DNA from: an uncultured bacterium
GTDB taxonomy: Bacteria; Vulcanimicrobiota; Xenobia; Xenobiales; Xenobiaceae
Assembly: GCA_934636825.1 (NCBI GenBank)
Contig: CAKUBG010000001.1
Location: 62,001-126,000 of the forward strand
DNA: 64,000 bases
Direction: 5' to 3'
The notes beneath the pieces are model-generated. The model had not been told where the DNA came from, searched no databases, and saw nothing but the letters and a program-made list of their open reading frames with translations. A program made the translations under genes and the position numbers. Below are positions 1-8,374 of this stretch, in pieces; within the stretch, counting starts at the first letter, position 1, and each line of letters opens with the position of its first letter.

Positions 1-146
1 TCCTGTGAAAAAAACCTGAAGTTGGTATAAAGAAAGTTAAACAATATGGCGTGCAGACTTTATTCTACGTGGCCCTGGTTCTCCCCCATCGTTTCCCTTC
101 CTGCCCCATTATTATAAAATAAAAAGTCAAGCTATTGAGAACATTT
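1..146. other. intergenic, nothing recognised
   Basis: The bases downstream of the GspK-like gene hold no convincing ORF, hairpin terminator or RNA gene. The minus-strand operon may continue past the left edge, since gspD, E, F, G, H, L and M are not in the window. Confidence 0.4.
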
Positions 147-1286
147 TTAGCGTATTTCCCAGCGCAAAACTTTTATAGCGCCGCTCTCGCGACTGACTAC
201 ACTATGTAATTTTATACGTCCGGGAGTAGAAAGTACGGTAACATCTATGCTAAAAGTCTGACTTTTTACGCACAAATAATCTTGAATACGGAAAAGCAAG
301 TCGGCGTCCATGCCGGTAACGTTATGCAAATCGTCCACTTTTTTGAAAGCTTCGGAGCGGCGTTTGGAATCGATTTCGTCGACCAATACTTGACTCATGC
401 CTTCATCTAGAGCCAGCAACACTTCCTTAGGGGCGGTATTGATGTTAATTTTACCATTGGAGTCGACGCTGACCCATTCTTCCCAAGGAGTAGTGGCAGT
501 GCCGCCTTGAGTTTGGGATGAAGGCACATCCAATTTGTAGCCTTCATCTTCTGAATTGGCAGTAGTTTGGCTTGAATTGTCAGATCCGAACTTGCTAAAT
601 TGGCCGTTGTTGGCAGAGGTATTGCTTGCAGCCGTATTTTGGCTCTCGGTTGAAGATTGGGCGGCCGCCTGGCTTAAAGTAGCAGAACTACCAGCAGAAA
701 CGGAGCCCATAACGCTTTGCAAACTGTTTTGAGCTCGGGCCGAAGCATAAGAAGGGCCTTTATCCCAGCCGGGCAAATTTAAAATTTCTTGCAAAGAATC
801 GACCGGAGCATCTTTAATAGTTAGCTCATCATAATCGTTGACTTCGCCGCCTTGGTTGCGCCTTTGAGAATCGGGATCTACCCAATCGAGAAAGCGATCT
901 TTAGCTTCTTCGCCACAACCTAAGCCGCCATTTTCAAAAAGACGCACCAAGCCATTTTCCAAATATTCGCAATTATCAGGAGCTTTTTGCATAGCGCTGA
1001 GAGGAAACTTGCTTTCTTCGTCAACGATACTGATGATAACGTTTTTGCCTTCCCACTCCATAGTGACCGAACCGACAGCCCACATATCGTTTAAGCTATC
1101 AGTATCGCCATTGTCGGCTTTAAGAAGTTCGAAGCCCATTTCGGCAGCCGAACGAGCGATCTGATAATTGTTTTCTCTAGCTGAAGTGTAATTTATTAAG
1201 TTTTGGGCGTCGACGCCCACTTCACTCATTTTGGCAGCAATAACCAAAGCGACCAAAATAGCTCCCAAGACTGCCATTAAAACCAT
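147..1286 (-). CDS. GspK-like minor pseudopilin (type II secretion)
   Basis: 379 aa. Probable GspK-type minor pseudopilin, which in T2SS caps the pseudopilus tip with GspI and GspJ. The protein opens directly with a hydrophobic helix (MVLMAVLGAILVALVIAA). A GspK-like central part follows, with Asp/Glu-rich metal-site-like stretches (DRFLDWVDPDSQRRNQGGE) and a late helix-hairpin-helix segment (INTAPKEVLLALDEG, about residues 285-300). Residues about 180-260 form an unusual Ser/Gln/Ala-rich insertion. It is last in the minus-strand run after GspI- and GspJ-like genes, 12 nt from the latter. The start is odd: the ATG chosen removes the positively charged leader and prepilin cleavage site. The codons before it (GGG GCA ACG ATT) are in frame with the upstream gene's TAG. 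A non-ATG start at ATT is possible. Family call is firm, exact start is not. Confidence 0.75.
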   Translation of the reverse strand: MVLMAVLGAILVALVIAAKMSEVGVDAQNLINYTSARENNYQIARSAAEMGFELLKADNGDTDSLNDMWAVGSVTMEWEGKNVIISIVDEESKFPLSAMQKAPDNCEYLENGLVRLFENGGLGCGEEAKDRFLDWVDPDSQRRNQGGEVNDYDELTIKDAPVDSLQEILNLPGWDKGPSYASARAQNSLQSVMGSVSAGSSATLSQAAAQSSTESQNTAASNTSANNGQFSKFGSDNSSQTTANSEDEGYKLDVPSSQTQGGTATTPWEEWVSVDSNGKININTAPKEVLLALDEGMSQVLVDEIDSKRRSEAFKKVDDLHNVTGMDADLLFRIQDYLCVKSQTFSIDVTVLSTPGRIKLHSVVSRESGAIKVLRWEIR

Positions 1287-1298
1287 AATCGTTGCCCC

Positions 1299-2099
1299 CT
1301 ACCAGCGATCGGCCGCTACCACAGGGCCGGTAATGAAGACTAAAGGCTCGCCGCGTTTAAGTTCAAAAGTAACTTCCACCCACTTGGGCACCCCTTCGCC
1401 TGTCCAATCTTGTTGCCAAATTTCCAAATCGTCGGAGAAGCGCACTTCCATACCAATAATTTCTGAGCTTAACTTTTCCCAAGGCGTTTGGTTATCGTCG
1501 CCCACATCGTGCAAGCCCAAAGGATCGGCCCAAGGATACTGCCGGTAAGCCAAATAGTTTTTACTTTCGGCATTTTGACTAGAGCTGATAAAATCGGCAG
1601 CTTCTAAAGAGCGCAACTTATCGTCATCAGTTTTGACTGGCTCGGTAAGGGAAAAACTGCTAGAAGATTCAGTCATAATTTTATAACCGACTTCAGCGGT
1701 GCCACTATTTTTGATTCGCAGAGGAAAATAGGTAGTTTTAAAAAGGAGTACGTCCTTGCCCTTTTCACCCAGGCTTTTGCCATAAAGAACCGATTTAAGT
1801 AAAGTGGGAGGGTTGGTATGGCTGGCAGGAGCTTCAGAAGAAGAGCTTTCCGGTACGCGATCATAAAGACAACGCAATTGCCAGCGCAAACGCTCAGCCG
1901 TTTCGATAATCAATTCTTGGCGTTTGAAAGCTACTTGCGAATGGCGCACCGTATTATTCATCTGAATGGTCATGTAGGAAATCAGTGAATAAACTAAAGT
2001 AGCCAGCCCCATGACCAGCATAAGTTCAAGCAAAGTGAAGCCGCCGGAACGTCTTAAAAGCGAGGCTCTATTTTTTGCGCTGAAGCTGGCTTTAAACAT
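1299..2099 (-). CDS. GspJ-like minor pseudopilin
   Basis: 266 aa with a class III prepilin leader. A basic N-terminus (RRSGG) is followed by the cleavage site G20|F21 and the FTLLELMLVMGLATLVYSL helix with Glu at +5, as prepilin peptidase substrates require. The mature domain is longer than typical GspJ and carries a Ser-rich loop (about residues 88-95). It lies 18 nt after the GspI-like gene and 12 nt before the GspK-like gene, which matches the usual I-J-K order and supports GspJ rather than a type IV pilin. The stop TAG is in the same frame as the next gene, four codons before that gene's ATG. It would be inserted in the inner membrane, cleaved, and assembled in the pseudopilus tip. Confidence 0.8.
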   Translation of the reverse strand: MFKASFSAKNRASLLRRSGGFTLLELMLVMGLATLVYSLISYMTIQMNNTVRHSQVAFKRQELIIETAERLRWQLRCLYDRVPESSSSEAPASHTNPPTLLKSVLYGKSLGEKGKDVLLFKTTYFPLRIKNSGTAEVGYKIMTESSSSFSLTEPVKTDDDKLRSLEAADFISSSQNAESKNYLAYRQYPWADPLGLHDVGDDNQTPWEKLSSEIIGMEVRFSDDLEIWQQDWTGEGVPKWVEVTFELKRGEPLVFITGPVVAADRW

Positions 2100-2117
2100 G
2101 AATACAAAAACTTTTAA

Positions 2118-2534
2118 TTAGGTGCTGGAAGAACTGCCCGAAGAAGAAGATGAAGAAGAGCTGACTTGGCGCAGGCGATAAGCCTTAACTACAGCGCTAT
2201 GGCCAGGACGGTTGCTGCTAACTTTGCTTTCTATCTGATCGATACGCGGATCGGAAGGCATGGCGCCGACGGTAACTTTATATTCAATATCACCTATAGA
2301 ATCGGTCTCGCCGTCATTTCTCTTGGCCATGCTTTTTTCTAAGCCTACGGAAGCTACGATTAAATTGCGATAGAAGGGGCCTAAGCGAGCGACACGCTGC
2401 ACATGCTGGCAGAAACCGCCGATCAAACTGCCGAAAACCATAGAGACCAAGCCCAGCGAAATGAGCACTTCCAGAAGCGAAAAGCCCAGCTTGCCTCCCC
2501 TTTCACTATTTTTTCTAGGTAGCAGCCAATTCAA
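2118..2534 (-). CDS. GspI-like minor pseudopilin
   Basis: 138 aa. Prepilin leader with cleavage G17|F18 and helix FSLLEVLISLGLVSMVFGSL, with Glu at +5. Size and position, directly before a GspJ-like gene, fit GspI. The C-terminus ends in a poly-serine tract of about a dozen residues (encoded around 2119-2160), which I do not know from standard GspI. The start ATG lies 8 nt after the stop of the upstream unknown gene, so the genes are probably co-transcribed and coupled. Confidence is high for a type II pseudopilin and moderate for the GspI assignment. Confidence 0.78.
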   Translation of the reverse strand: MNWLLPRKNSERGGKLGFSLLEVLISLGLVSMVFGSLIGGFCQHVQRVARLGPFYRNLIVASVGLEKSMAKRNDGETDSIGDIEYKVTVGAMPSDPRIDQIESKVSSNRPGHSAVVKAYRLRQVSSSSSSSSGSSSST

Positions 2535-2542
2535 GGTTTTTC

Positions 2543-3832
2543 CTAATTGAAGCGCTTGCTGCGCACAGACTTAGAATCGGTCGAAGGAGTTTCGGGAAAA
2601 CGGGCTTGGTCGCGGCTGACGGCAGCAGCCATAACTACATCTTGGCCAGTCATGTCTAACTTATAGTAGTCGATCAAATATTGCCAATTGGCTCCGTGAC
2701 GAATGCGATTGGCAATTTCATTGACGTCGGCAAAAGCCATGCGAGCCACAGCTAAAGACAGAGCCTGATCGGCAAAAGAAAGACCGTAAGAATTGAGCAA
2801 AGCTCTCTCTTCGTCGGTTTCTTTATAATAGAGGCTCATTAGCCAGCCCAAAGCTTGCAATTCAGCGCCTTCCACATTGTTTAAGGCATAGATATTGTTA
2901 AGTGCATCTGGATAAGAAGAGCGACGCAAGCTCGACAAAGTGGCGTAATTTTCGCCTTCGACCAAAGCGCCATAAATGGGAGCCAAGGGGCCTTCTACAA
3001 AAATGCTGGGATCGACGCTAAACATAGCGGCCACATCTCCCCATTCCACTACTTCACCGGTGCGAACCGAGAGAATAGTATCTATAGGAAAAGGCTTATA
3101 TTTAGAGAGAACGCCAGCAATGACCCAATCGCCCACTTTTAAAGAGCGACCGGCAGGCAAGCGCAAAGTGGCTTCATCTAAGTCGTTGACATTTTCTAAG
3201 GCTTTTCTGATATTGGCAATATCGCTCTTAGACAGACGGAAACGTTCGACAGCTACGGGATCGGGCACAGTGGGAGCAAAAGAAGGCAAATGCAAACGAC
3301 TAGCTAAGCCGGAGCGAACGTCGGGAGTGAAATGGACATACTCTAAAGGCCTATTACCATTTTGAGTATTCATTACCTTAATGACCGGCTTAGGTAAAGA
3401 CGAAGGCTCGATGCCAACCGAAGCAGCCACCTCATCCCAGCGATGGTTGCGCCTTTGCTCCAATACTTCATTTAAGGAAGCGCCCGCATCCATTAGCGAA
3501 AGGGCCACGATAGCGTCGCTGTAAGTATAGCCAGCCAAAAACATTTCTTCGGGCACGCGAGCCGGAATATCGTAGGCGGCAGCAAACCAACGCGAAACCA
3601 AACGCATCTCGTTTAGGGCTTGCACCGATTGATCTTGCGCAATATTTTTCTTGGCTGAAGTAGGCGCCTTTTTAGCTTTGGAAGCGCGATCGTATTTTTT
3701 CACGCCGTAAGAAGCGGCTACAAGACGTCCTTCAGCCGAAACGCAAGGCTCGGCCAAACTAGGAGCGCAGAGAGAAAAACCAATGCCGGCTGTAAAGGCC
3801 AGGCTGAGAGCTGTCTTATAAAACGTACCCAT
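2543..3832 (-). CDS. secreted protein with three internal helical repeats, unknown
   Basis: 429 aa, family not recognised. A signal peptide covers residues 1 to about 27 (hydrophobic core then APSLA|E). A Lys/Ala-rich linker follows (about 45-65). I see three diverged repeats of about 55 residues around residues 92-145, 225-280 and 347-400. Each has an Ala/Leu-rich helical stretch followed by a W-x2-[VL] motif: HRWDEVAASVGIEP, VEWGDVAAMFSVDP and ANWQYLIDYYKLDM. The C-terminus is basic. The gene sits between the GspC-like gene and the GspI-like gene in one orientation. An accessory periplasmic part or a client of the secretion system is therefore plausible, but this is inference from position only. 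Confidence 0.7.
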   Translation of the reverse strand: MGTFYKTALSLAFTAGIGFSLCAPSLAEPCVSAEGRLVAASYGVKKYDRASKAKKAPTSAKKNIAQDQSVQALNEMRLVSRWFAAAYDIPARVPEEMFLAGYTYSDAIVALSLMDAGASLNEVLEQRRNHRWDEVAASVGIEPSSLPKPVIKVMNTQNGNRPLEYVHFTPDVRSGLASRLHLPSFAPTVPDPVAVERFRLSKSDIANIRKALENVNDLDEATLRLPAGRSLKVGDWVIAGVLSKYKPFPIDTILSVRTGEVVEWGDVAAMFSVDPSIFVEGPLAPIYGALVEGENYATLSSLRRSSYPDALNNIYALNNVEGAELQALGWLMSLYYKETDEERALLNSYGLSFADQALSLAVARMAFADVNEIANRIRHGANWQYLIDYYKLDMTGQDVVMAAAVSRDQARFPETPSTDSKSVRSKRFN

Positions 3833-3941
3833 AGGGCGTAGATAATTTGTCTTTCAAAGGGCGGCTCCTGCTAAAAAGCCCGTCCATTTTGAGTGAGCCT
3901 AAAGGAGTAGCGGCCCAAAGCTACTAGCGGCGCGGCCCGTT
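3833..3941. other. 109-nt gap inside the secretion operon
   Basis: This is the widest spacing in the 7.9-0.1 kb minus-strand run. It is GC-rich with short complementary stretches (GCGGCC/GGCCGC type) but has no T-run, so I do not call a terminator. It could hold a secondary promoter for the pseudopilin genes. Confidence 0.3.
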
Positions 3942-5225
3942 TTATAAATCGTAAATTAAAGTATCAGTTTGGCCTTGGCGTTTGTATTCGATATTGACGA
4001 AAGGCATTTCGCTAATATTGAGCACTGAATTAAACAATTCTTCGCTATTTAAGATAGTTTTATTGTTTACTCTGGTAATAACGTCGCCATCTTTTATGCC
4101 TAAACGGTGCAATACGTTATCTTCTTGTACAAACTTAACTTTGACGCCTAAACCGCTGGCATCGGGTTGCACTTTAATTTCAGAAATGATGGCCGCGCCG
4201 CGCTGCAAATATTTTTCAATTTCTTCGCGAGTAGGACGCACAGGCGTAGGGTTAGCTTTAGGCAATTTTACTTTAGCCTTGGCCGCTCCCTTAGGCGCAT
4301 ACAAACTGTCAGCTTTTTTTTCTTCTTCGGCGCGGCGCTCTTGAGCTAAATCGTAAACATCAATCTTGCTGGGCACAGGCGCTGAAGACGAAGCTTCCGA
4401 TTCTTCATCATCTTCATAGCTAGAAACAATTGAAGGTGCGGCAAACGTTTCATTTTTGAAAGCAGTTTTGGCTTTTACTACCGGTGCTGAAGGTGGCGGC
4501 ACTTGTCCGGGATCGGGCAAAACAGGGTGCCCATTTGAAGAAAGGCTTGCGCCTGCCGAAGAAGCCAAATCGGAAGTACCTGAGGAGCTAAGCCCCAAAG
4601 TAAAATTATTGACCCCATCTTCTATAACTACACGGTCGGAAAGGATTTTAGACACAGTGTAACGGCCAATCTTTTGTCCTTCCGACTTTGTATAGGAAGT
4701 GCCGTTGTATTCAATAACAGCAATGCCGGAGCCGCTACCCAACATAATGCCGGAAAGCTTTAAACCGTCGGGAGCTACAGGACTAATAGCAGAAGTAGTC
4801 CCTCCACTTTCTCCCCAACCGGATCCGGAAGGCGGCACAGCTTGGAGAGATTGGGCTAAGTCGTCATTACCGGAGCTACTACTCTGCCCTTGCCTGGCTT
4901 CTTCCCTATCTTCTTTATCGCGCTCTTTAGTGCGATCTTCTTCTTCCAACAGTTCTTTTTCTGCAGAGGACATTTCTGCTTCGCCACCTTGACGGCGCAA
5001 AAAGAAGTTGGCTCGTCTTTTAGCCCGTCCAGGGCTATAGAAATTTTCTTCAGTATTGCCCGAAGCCATCAAATTGACAGGATCCGGTTGTGGCTGACTG
5101 CCATAATTGGTGAGATTATCAAAAAATGAAGCTCCCAACCAGACTAAGCCGCTAATAAGCAAAGTAAGCAAAACCGCCGTCAAGGGAGAAACATTGTTTT
5201 CGTTATAATTATCTTCTAAAGCCAT
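3942..5225 (-). CDS. GspC-like inner-membrane protein with PDZ domain
   Basis: 427 aa. In T2SS, GspC bridges the inner-membrane platform and the secretin. The layout matches: a short cytoplasmic N-terminus, one membrane helix (about 14-36, AVLLTLLISGLVWLGASFF), a disordered acidic/Ser-rich linker, a homology region (about 150-215) with the LSGIMLGSGSGIAVIEYNG pattern and a repeat-like VSKILSDRVVIED, and a C-terminal PDZ domain (about 345-427, RLGIKDGDVITRVNNKTIL). It is longer than many GspC proteins because of Ser/Glu/Pro-rich linkers. It lies 18 nt downstream of the SpoIIE-type gene. A PulC/GspC-like assignment is well supported. Substrates of the system cannot be read here. Confidence 0.82.
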   Translation of the reverse strand: MALEDNYNENNVSPLTAVLLTLLISGLVWLGASFFDNLTNYGSQPQPDPVNLMASGNTEENFYSPGRAKRRANFFLRRQGGEAEMSSAEKELLEEEDRTKERDKEDREEARQGQSSSSGNDDLAQSLQAVPPSGSGWGESGGTTSAISPVAPDGLKLSGIMLGSGSGIAVIEYNGTSYTKSEGQKIGRYTVSKILSDRVVIEDGVNNFTLGLSSSGTSDLASSAGASLSSNGHPVLPDPGQVPPPSAPVVKAKTAFKNETFAAPSIVSSYEDDEESEASSSAPVPSKIDVYDLAQERRAEEEKKADSLYAPKGAAKAKVKLPKANPTPVRPTREEIEKYLQRGAAIISEIKVQPDASGLGVKVKFVQEDNVLHRLGIKDGDVITRVNNKTILNSEELFNSVLNISEMPFVNIEYKRQGQTDTLIYDL

Positions 5226-5243
5226 ATTTTTGACAAAGTGCGG

Positions 5244-7565
5244 CTAGTTTTTTTCTTCCGCTTTTTCCAATTTTTTAGCTAAACGAAGGATGTTGCAACC
5301 CTCCGTGTAGCGATAAGTCATTTGATCGGTCAGCTTTTTCACCAAGAATATGCCCAAACCACCACAGCAACGCTCTTGGAAGCCCAAATCGACATTAGGA
5401 GCGGAAACAGCCGTAGGATCGTAAGGATGGCCGTTATCTATAAAGTGCACGACCAATTGGTAAGGATAGGCTTGAATTTCAGCTCGCACAGTAACAGTGA
5501 CTGTCTCCTGACGTCCCTGGCCGGCATAATTCACGATATTGGTAAAAATATCGTCAACTGCAGTAGCCATAGAGCTTTTTACTTGTTTGAGAGTTTCTAA
5601 ATCAAGTTCTGTTTCGTCCAACAAATTGTCTATAAAATTGAGTATGTCGTCCAACTTTTCGCTTAAAGCCGGTACTTGTAGGAAACGAGCTCGAGGATGG
5701 CGGCCGTAATATTCTAAGGCCACCATAGTCACATCATCTTCTAAAGTGTAATTTTGAGCGAATTTATCCAGTTCGTCGTGTACTAAATTAATTAGAGAAG
5801 CGGGATCGTAATTGTCGCAAGCAGGGCGATTTAATACTACCTCTAAGCCACCCAAACCGAACATCTCGCCTTTTTCGTTAATAGCTTCGGTAACGCCATC
5901 TGTATATAAGAAAACACGATCGCCTTCTTCCAGGAACCAACTCTCGGCCGAATAGCTCAAATTGTCCATACCGCCAAGCACCATGCCGGAGCCAATCTTT
6001 ACCGAATGCCAAATGCCGTCGCGACGGCGCAACAGAGGGCGACAGTGGCCAGCATTGACAAAGCGAAATTCGCCAGTTTCGGTATTGACGGTAGCGGCAA
6101 AAGCGGTCACGAACATGCAAGTGCTGTTATTTTCACACAGTGAGAAGTTGACACTCTCCATACAGTGTTCGAGCGTATCGCCAGATAAAATAGCATCATG
6201 CAAAGCAGTTTTGGCTGTCATCATCATTAGAGCGGCCGGAATGCCATGTTCGGAAACATCGGCAATAATGACGCAATACAAATTGTCTTTAATGCGGAAA
6301 TAATCGTAAAAATCTCCGCCTACTTCTTGAGCTGGTGAAGTACGAGCACAAAGATCAAGCTGTTTAAGCTCGGGATAAGTGGGGAAAAACTTGGGCAAAC
6401 AAGAGAGCTGAATAGTGCGCGCCAAATTCATTTGCTCGGCGTCGTAGGCCGACTGGCTTTCCATAAGTTGCTTCAAAGCATCTACTGTGGAATTGATACC
6501 TTGGCTTAGCACACAAAACTCAGGATAACTCGTTTCGTTTACTTTTTCTTCCAAATCGCCAGCTTCAATTTTGGCTAAGGAAGCATTGATACGCTCTAAA
6601 CCATCCAGAATAACCTTTTTGACAATGCGGGAAGTGCTAAAAAAGATAGCGGCCAAAATAATCAAAAAGCCGGTAAGCATAACTTCCAAAATGGTCGTTC
6701 GCGTGGCATAAACTTCCGCCGCAGGCATAAAGGGCACCATAATGTAGCCGTATTGCGTAGTGTAGAAAGTGCAATAGCTCACCGTGCCGCGACGGTTGGC
6801 TTTTATCAATTGGCCGGCCTTGAAATGGCTGAAATCAAGCCCTGGGTAGACTTCGGCAAAGGGCGTGCCGATAAATTCTTTATTTACGCAATTGACGATC
6901 ACACCATTTTGGGAAACGACATCGACGCCGCCATGCTCGCCCAGCGGCAAGCTGCCTGTTACCAACTCGTGTTCGGCCACATTGTAGGTATTTTTAAAAC
7001 TGACGGCATTGAAGCCCAAACGCAAGACTCGCCCTTTGCGCTTAAGTTCGCTATAGAAAAGCAACAAGTCGCGATTGTGTCTATCGGTAACATAATCGAC
7101 CGGATGGTAACTGCCCATACTGCTGACAAAAGCGCTAAAATCGGGATTGCTATCTTGCAAAGGGGCGGGCCTGTCAACTTGTACAGGGGCTCCATCTAAT
7201 TGCTTATCGGAGCTAACTATAATTTTCCATTGAGCCGCATCGATAATATCGATACGACTGATACCTAAACTGCTGCGCAAGCCGTCCAAAGCAGCGTGAT
7301 TCTTTTCTATGCCGGGAAAAGAATTGACTACTTCAGTGACAGTTTCCAAAGAAGTCAGCACCGTATGCATCATGCTCGAACGCATATCATAGGCGCGTTT
7401 ATCGCTAGTAGCTAAAGCGCGGGCTGTATCTTTGCCCGCTTCATTAAATAGCTTGCTCACGTGCAAGCGACAGTTGCGATCTACCAAATCCAAAGCCAGC
7501 CAAGAGACAATCAAAGCAGCCAAGGAAACTACGATTAAGAGCTTTTTGCGAATAGCGGTGCGCAT
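5244..7565 (-). CDS. membrane sensor SpoIIE-type phosphatase fused to anti-sigma-type ATPase
   Basis: 773 aa. N-terminal membrane helix (about 8-27), a periplasmic sensing region (about 30-285, likely dCACHE type), a second helix (about 290-314), a HAMP-like linker, then a PP2C/SpoIIE phosphatase domain (about 390-605). The last carries the metal-binding motifs EVGGDFYDYF, IADVSEHGIPAALMM and FLYTDGVTEA. The C-terminus (about 630-770) is an RsbW-like HATPase with the N-box AVDDIFTNIVNYA and GGLGIFLVKKLTDQ. Such proteins dephosphorylate a STAS antagonist and may also rephosphorylate it or bind a sigma factor. The STAS gene lies 30 nt upstream, so the pair looks like a partner-switching module. 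It is placed in line with the GspC/pseudopilin genes, which may link secretion to an external signal. Confidence 0.9.
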   Translation of the reverse strand: MRTAIRKKLLIVVSLAALIVSWLALDLVDRNCRLHVSKLFNEAGKDTARALATSDKRAYDMRSSMMHTVLTSLETVTEVVNSFPGIEKNHAALDGLRSSLGISRIDIIDAAQWKIIVSSDKQLDGAPVQVDRPAPLQDSNPDFSAFVSSMGSYHPVDYVTDRHNRDLLLFYSELKRKGRVLRLGFNAVSFKNTYNVAEHELVTGSLPLGEHGGVDVVSQNGVIVNCVNKEFIGTPFAEVYPGLDFSHFKAGQLIKANRRGTVSYCTFYTTQYGYIMVPFMPAAEVYATRTTILEVMLTGFLIILAAIFFSTSRIVKKVILDGLERINASLAKIEAGDLEEKVNETSYPEFCVLSQGINSTVDALKQLMESQSAYDAEQMNLARTIQLSCLPKFFPTYPELKQLDLCARTSPAQEVGGDFYDYFRIKDNLYCVIIADVSEHGIPAALMMMTAKTALHDAILSGDTLEHCMESVNFSLCENNSTCMFVTAFAATVNTETGEFRFVNAGHCRPLLRRRDGIWHSVKIGSGMVLGGMDNLSYSAESWFLEEGDRVFLYTDGVTEAINEKGEMFGLGGLEVVLNRPACDNYDPASLINLVHDELDKFAQNYTLEDDVTMVALEYYGRHPRARFLQVPALSEKLDDILNFIDNLLDETELDLETLKQVKSSMATAVDDIFTNIVNYAGQGRQETVTVTVRAEIQAYPYQLVVHFIDNGHPYDPTAVSAPNVDLGFQERCCGGLGIFLVKKLTDQMTYRYTEGCNILRLAKKLEKAEEKN

Positions 7566-7595
7566 ATTGTTCAGTTTAGGAGCTTAGGTACTTAT

Positions 7596-7910
7596 TTATT
7601 GAACTTGCAATATTTTGGAAAAGCCGGAAATATCGAAAATTTCTTTGACAACATCATTGGCGTTAATTACGCTAACTTCAACCCCCGAGCCCAATTTTTT
7701 CTTGGCCATAAGTAAAACGCGCAAACCGGCACTGGAAATATAATCCACACCCGCAAAATCAAAAACCAATCTGCGGCACGAGCCGATAATTTCCTGAACA
7801 GCACTCTCTACTTCGGAAGCGGAATTGTTGCCGAAGCGCCCGTTTAGAGCCAGAGTAACTTCATTGCCTCCGACTTCGGGTTGAGGGACGATCTTAGTGG
7901 TAATCTCCAT
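7596..7910 (-). CDS. STAS-domain anti-sigma factor antagonist
   Basis: 104 aa, the full length of a SpoIIAA/RsbV-type STAS domain. The motif VDYISSAGLRVLLMAKKKL carries the serine (S-S-A-G-L) phosphorylated by the partner kinase in this family. A GAAGG-like ribosome site precedes the ATG. First gene of the minus-strand run. The partner phosphatase/kinase is the next gene. In the unphosphorylated state it would sequester the anti-sigma ATPase. No sigma factor gene is present in the window, so the final target is unknown. Confidence 0.9.
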   Translation of the reverse strand: MEITTKIVPQPEVGGNEVTLALNGRFGNNSASEVESAVQEIIGSCRRLVFDFAGVDYISSAGLRVLLMAKKKLGSGVEVSVINANDVVKEIFDISGFSKILQVQ

Positions 7911-8081
7911 AATTTTAGCCTTCTCCGAATACGAAAGAATTGGCTGCTTTCAGCCGAAAAAAAAGTTTAAGAACTATTCTGGGCTGCACAACCAAACGCG
8001 AGGCCGATTTTCTATTTTTTGAGCGGCAAAACCTTTACAGCCTTTCCTACCAGATTTTAACAAAACGGCCCATTATGTTCG

Positions 8082-8110
8082 TTGACTTTAAGAGCTCCTG
8101 TTTCTAATAT
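8082..8110 (+). promoter_or_regulatory. sigma70-like promoter
   Basis: TTGACT at 8082-8087, 17-nt spacer, TAATAT at 8105-8110: one mismatch to each consensus hexamer. It faces right, into the small ORF at 8150 and the gene at 8375, opposite to the STAS operon. Confidence 0.6.
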
Positions 8111-8149
8111 ATCCTTGCGAACCAAAAGAACAGAATTTTACTTTCGGCT

Positions 8150-8296
8150 ATGCCCGAAAAGCTCTCATTTGAAGTTTTTAACTACTGTTTTAAAGCTTTT
8201 TTGAGTTTGTTATCTTTCGGCATGGCTGAAGTTTTGATAGGCCTGGCAGCTCTTTTGGTTTGGCTGTCGGGTACTTTCAGATATATTTCCGAGTAA
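8150..8296 (+). CDS. possible small membrane protein (48 aa)
   Basis: A 48-codon ORF starting MPEKLSFEVFNYCF, with one hydrophobic helix in its second half (MAEVLIGLAALLVWLSG). It starts about 40 nt downstream of a good promoter (8082-8110) and about 80 nt before the next gene. No clear Shine-Dalgarno sequence precedes the ATG, which weakens the call. The 464-nt space between the STAS gene and the gene at 8375 otherwise holds only this ORF, the promoter and a small hairpin near 8335-8357. It could equally be untranslated leader. Confidence 0.33.
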   Translation: MPEKLSFEVFNYCFKAFLSLLSFGMAEVLIGLAALLVWLSGTFRYISE

Positions 8297-8374
8297 GGAT
8301 TAAGTAAGCAGCGAGACTGCGTCTTTGTGGCTGCACCCTGAGAAATGGGGCTCAGCCTTTGGAGGGTTATTTAT

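Noticed and set aside
1299..1301. TAG as a sense codon throughout this genome
   Set aside because: TAG ends several intact genes at expected family lengths (for example the UPF0173 gene at 10864 and hisS at 17882).
6753..7199. 148-aa plus-strand ORF inside the SpoIIE-type gene
   Set aside because: Lies entirely antisense to a well-supported coding region with intact domains.
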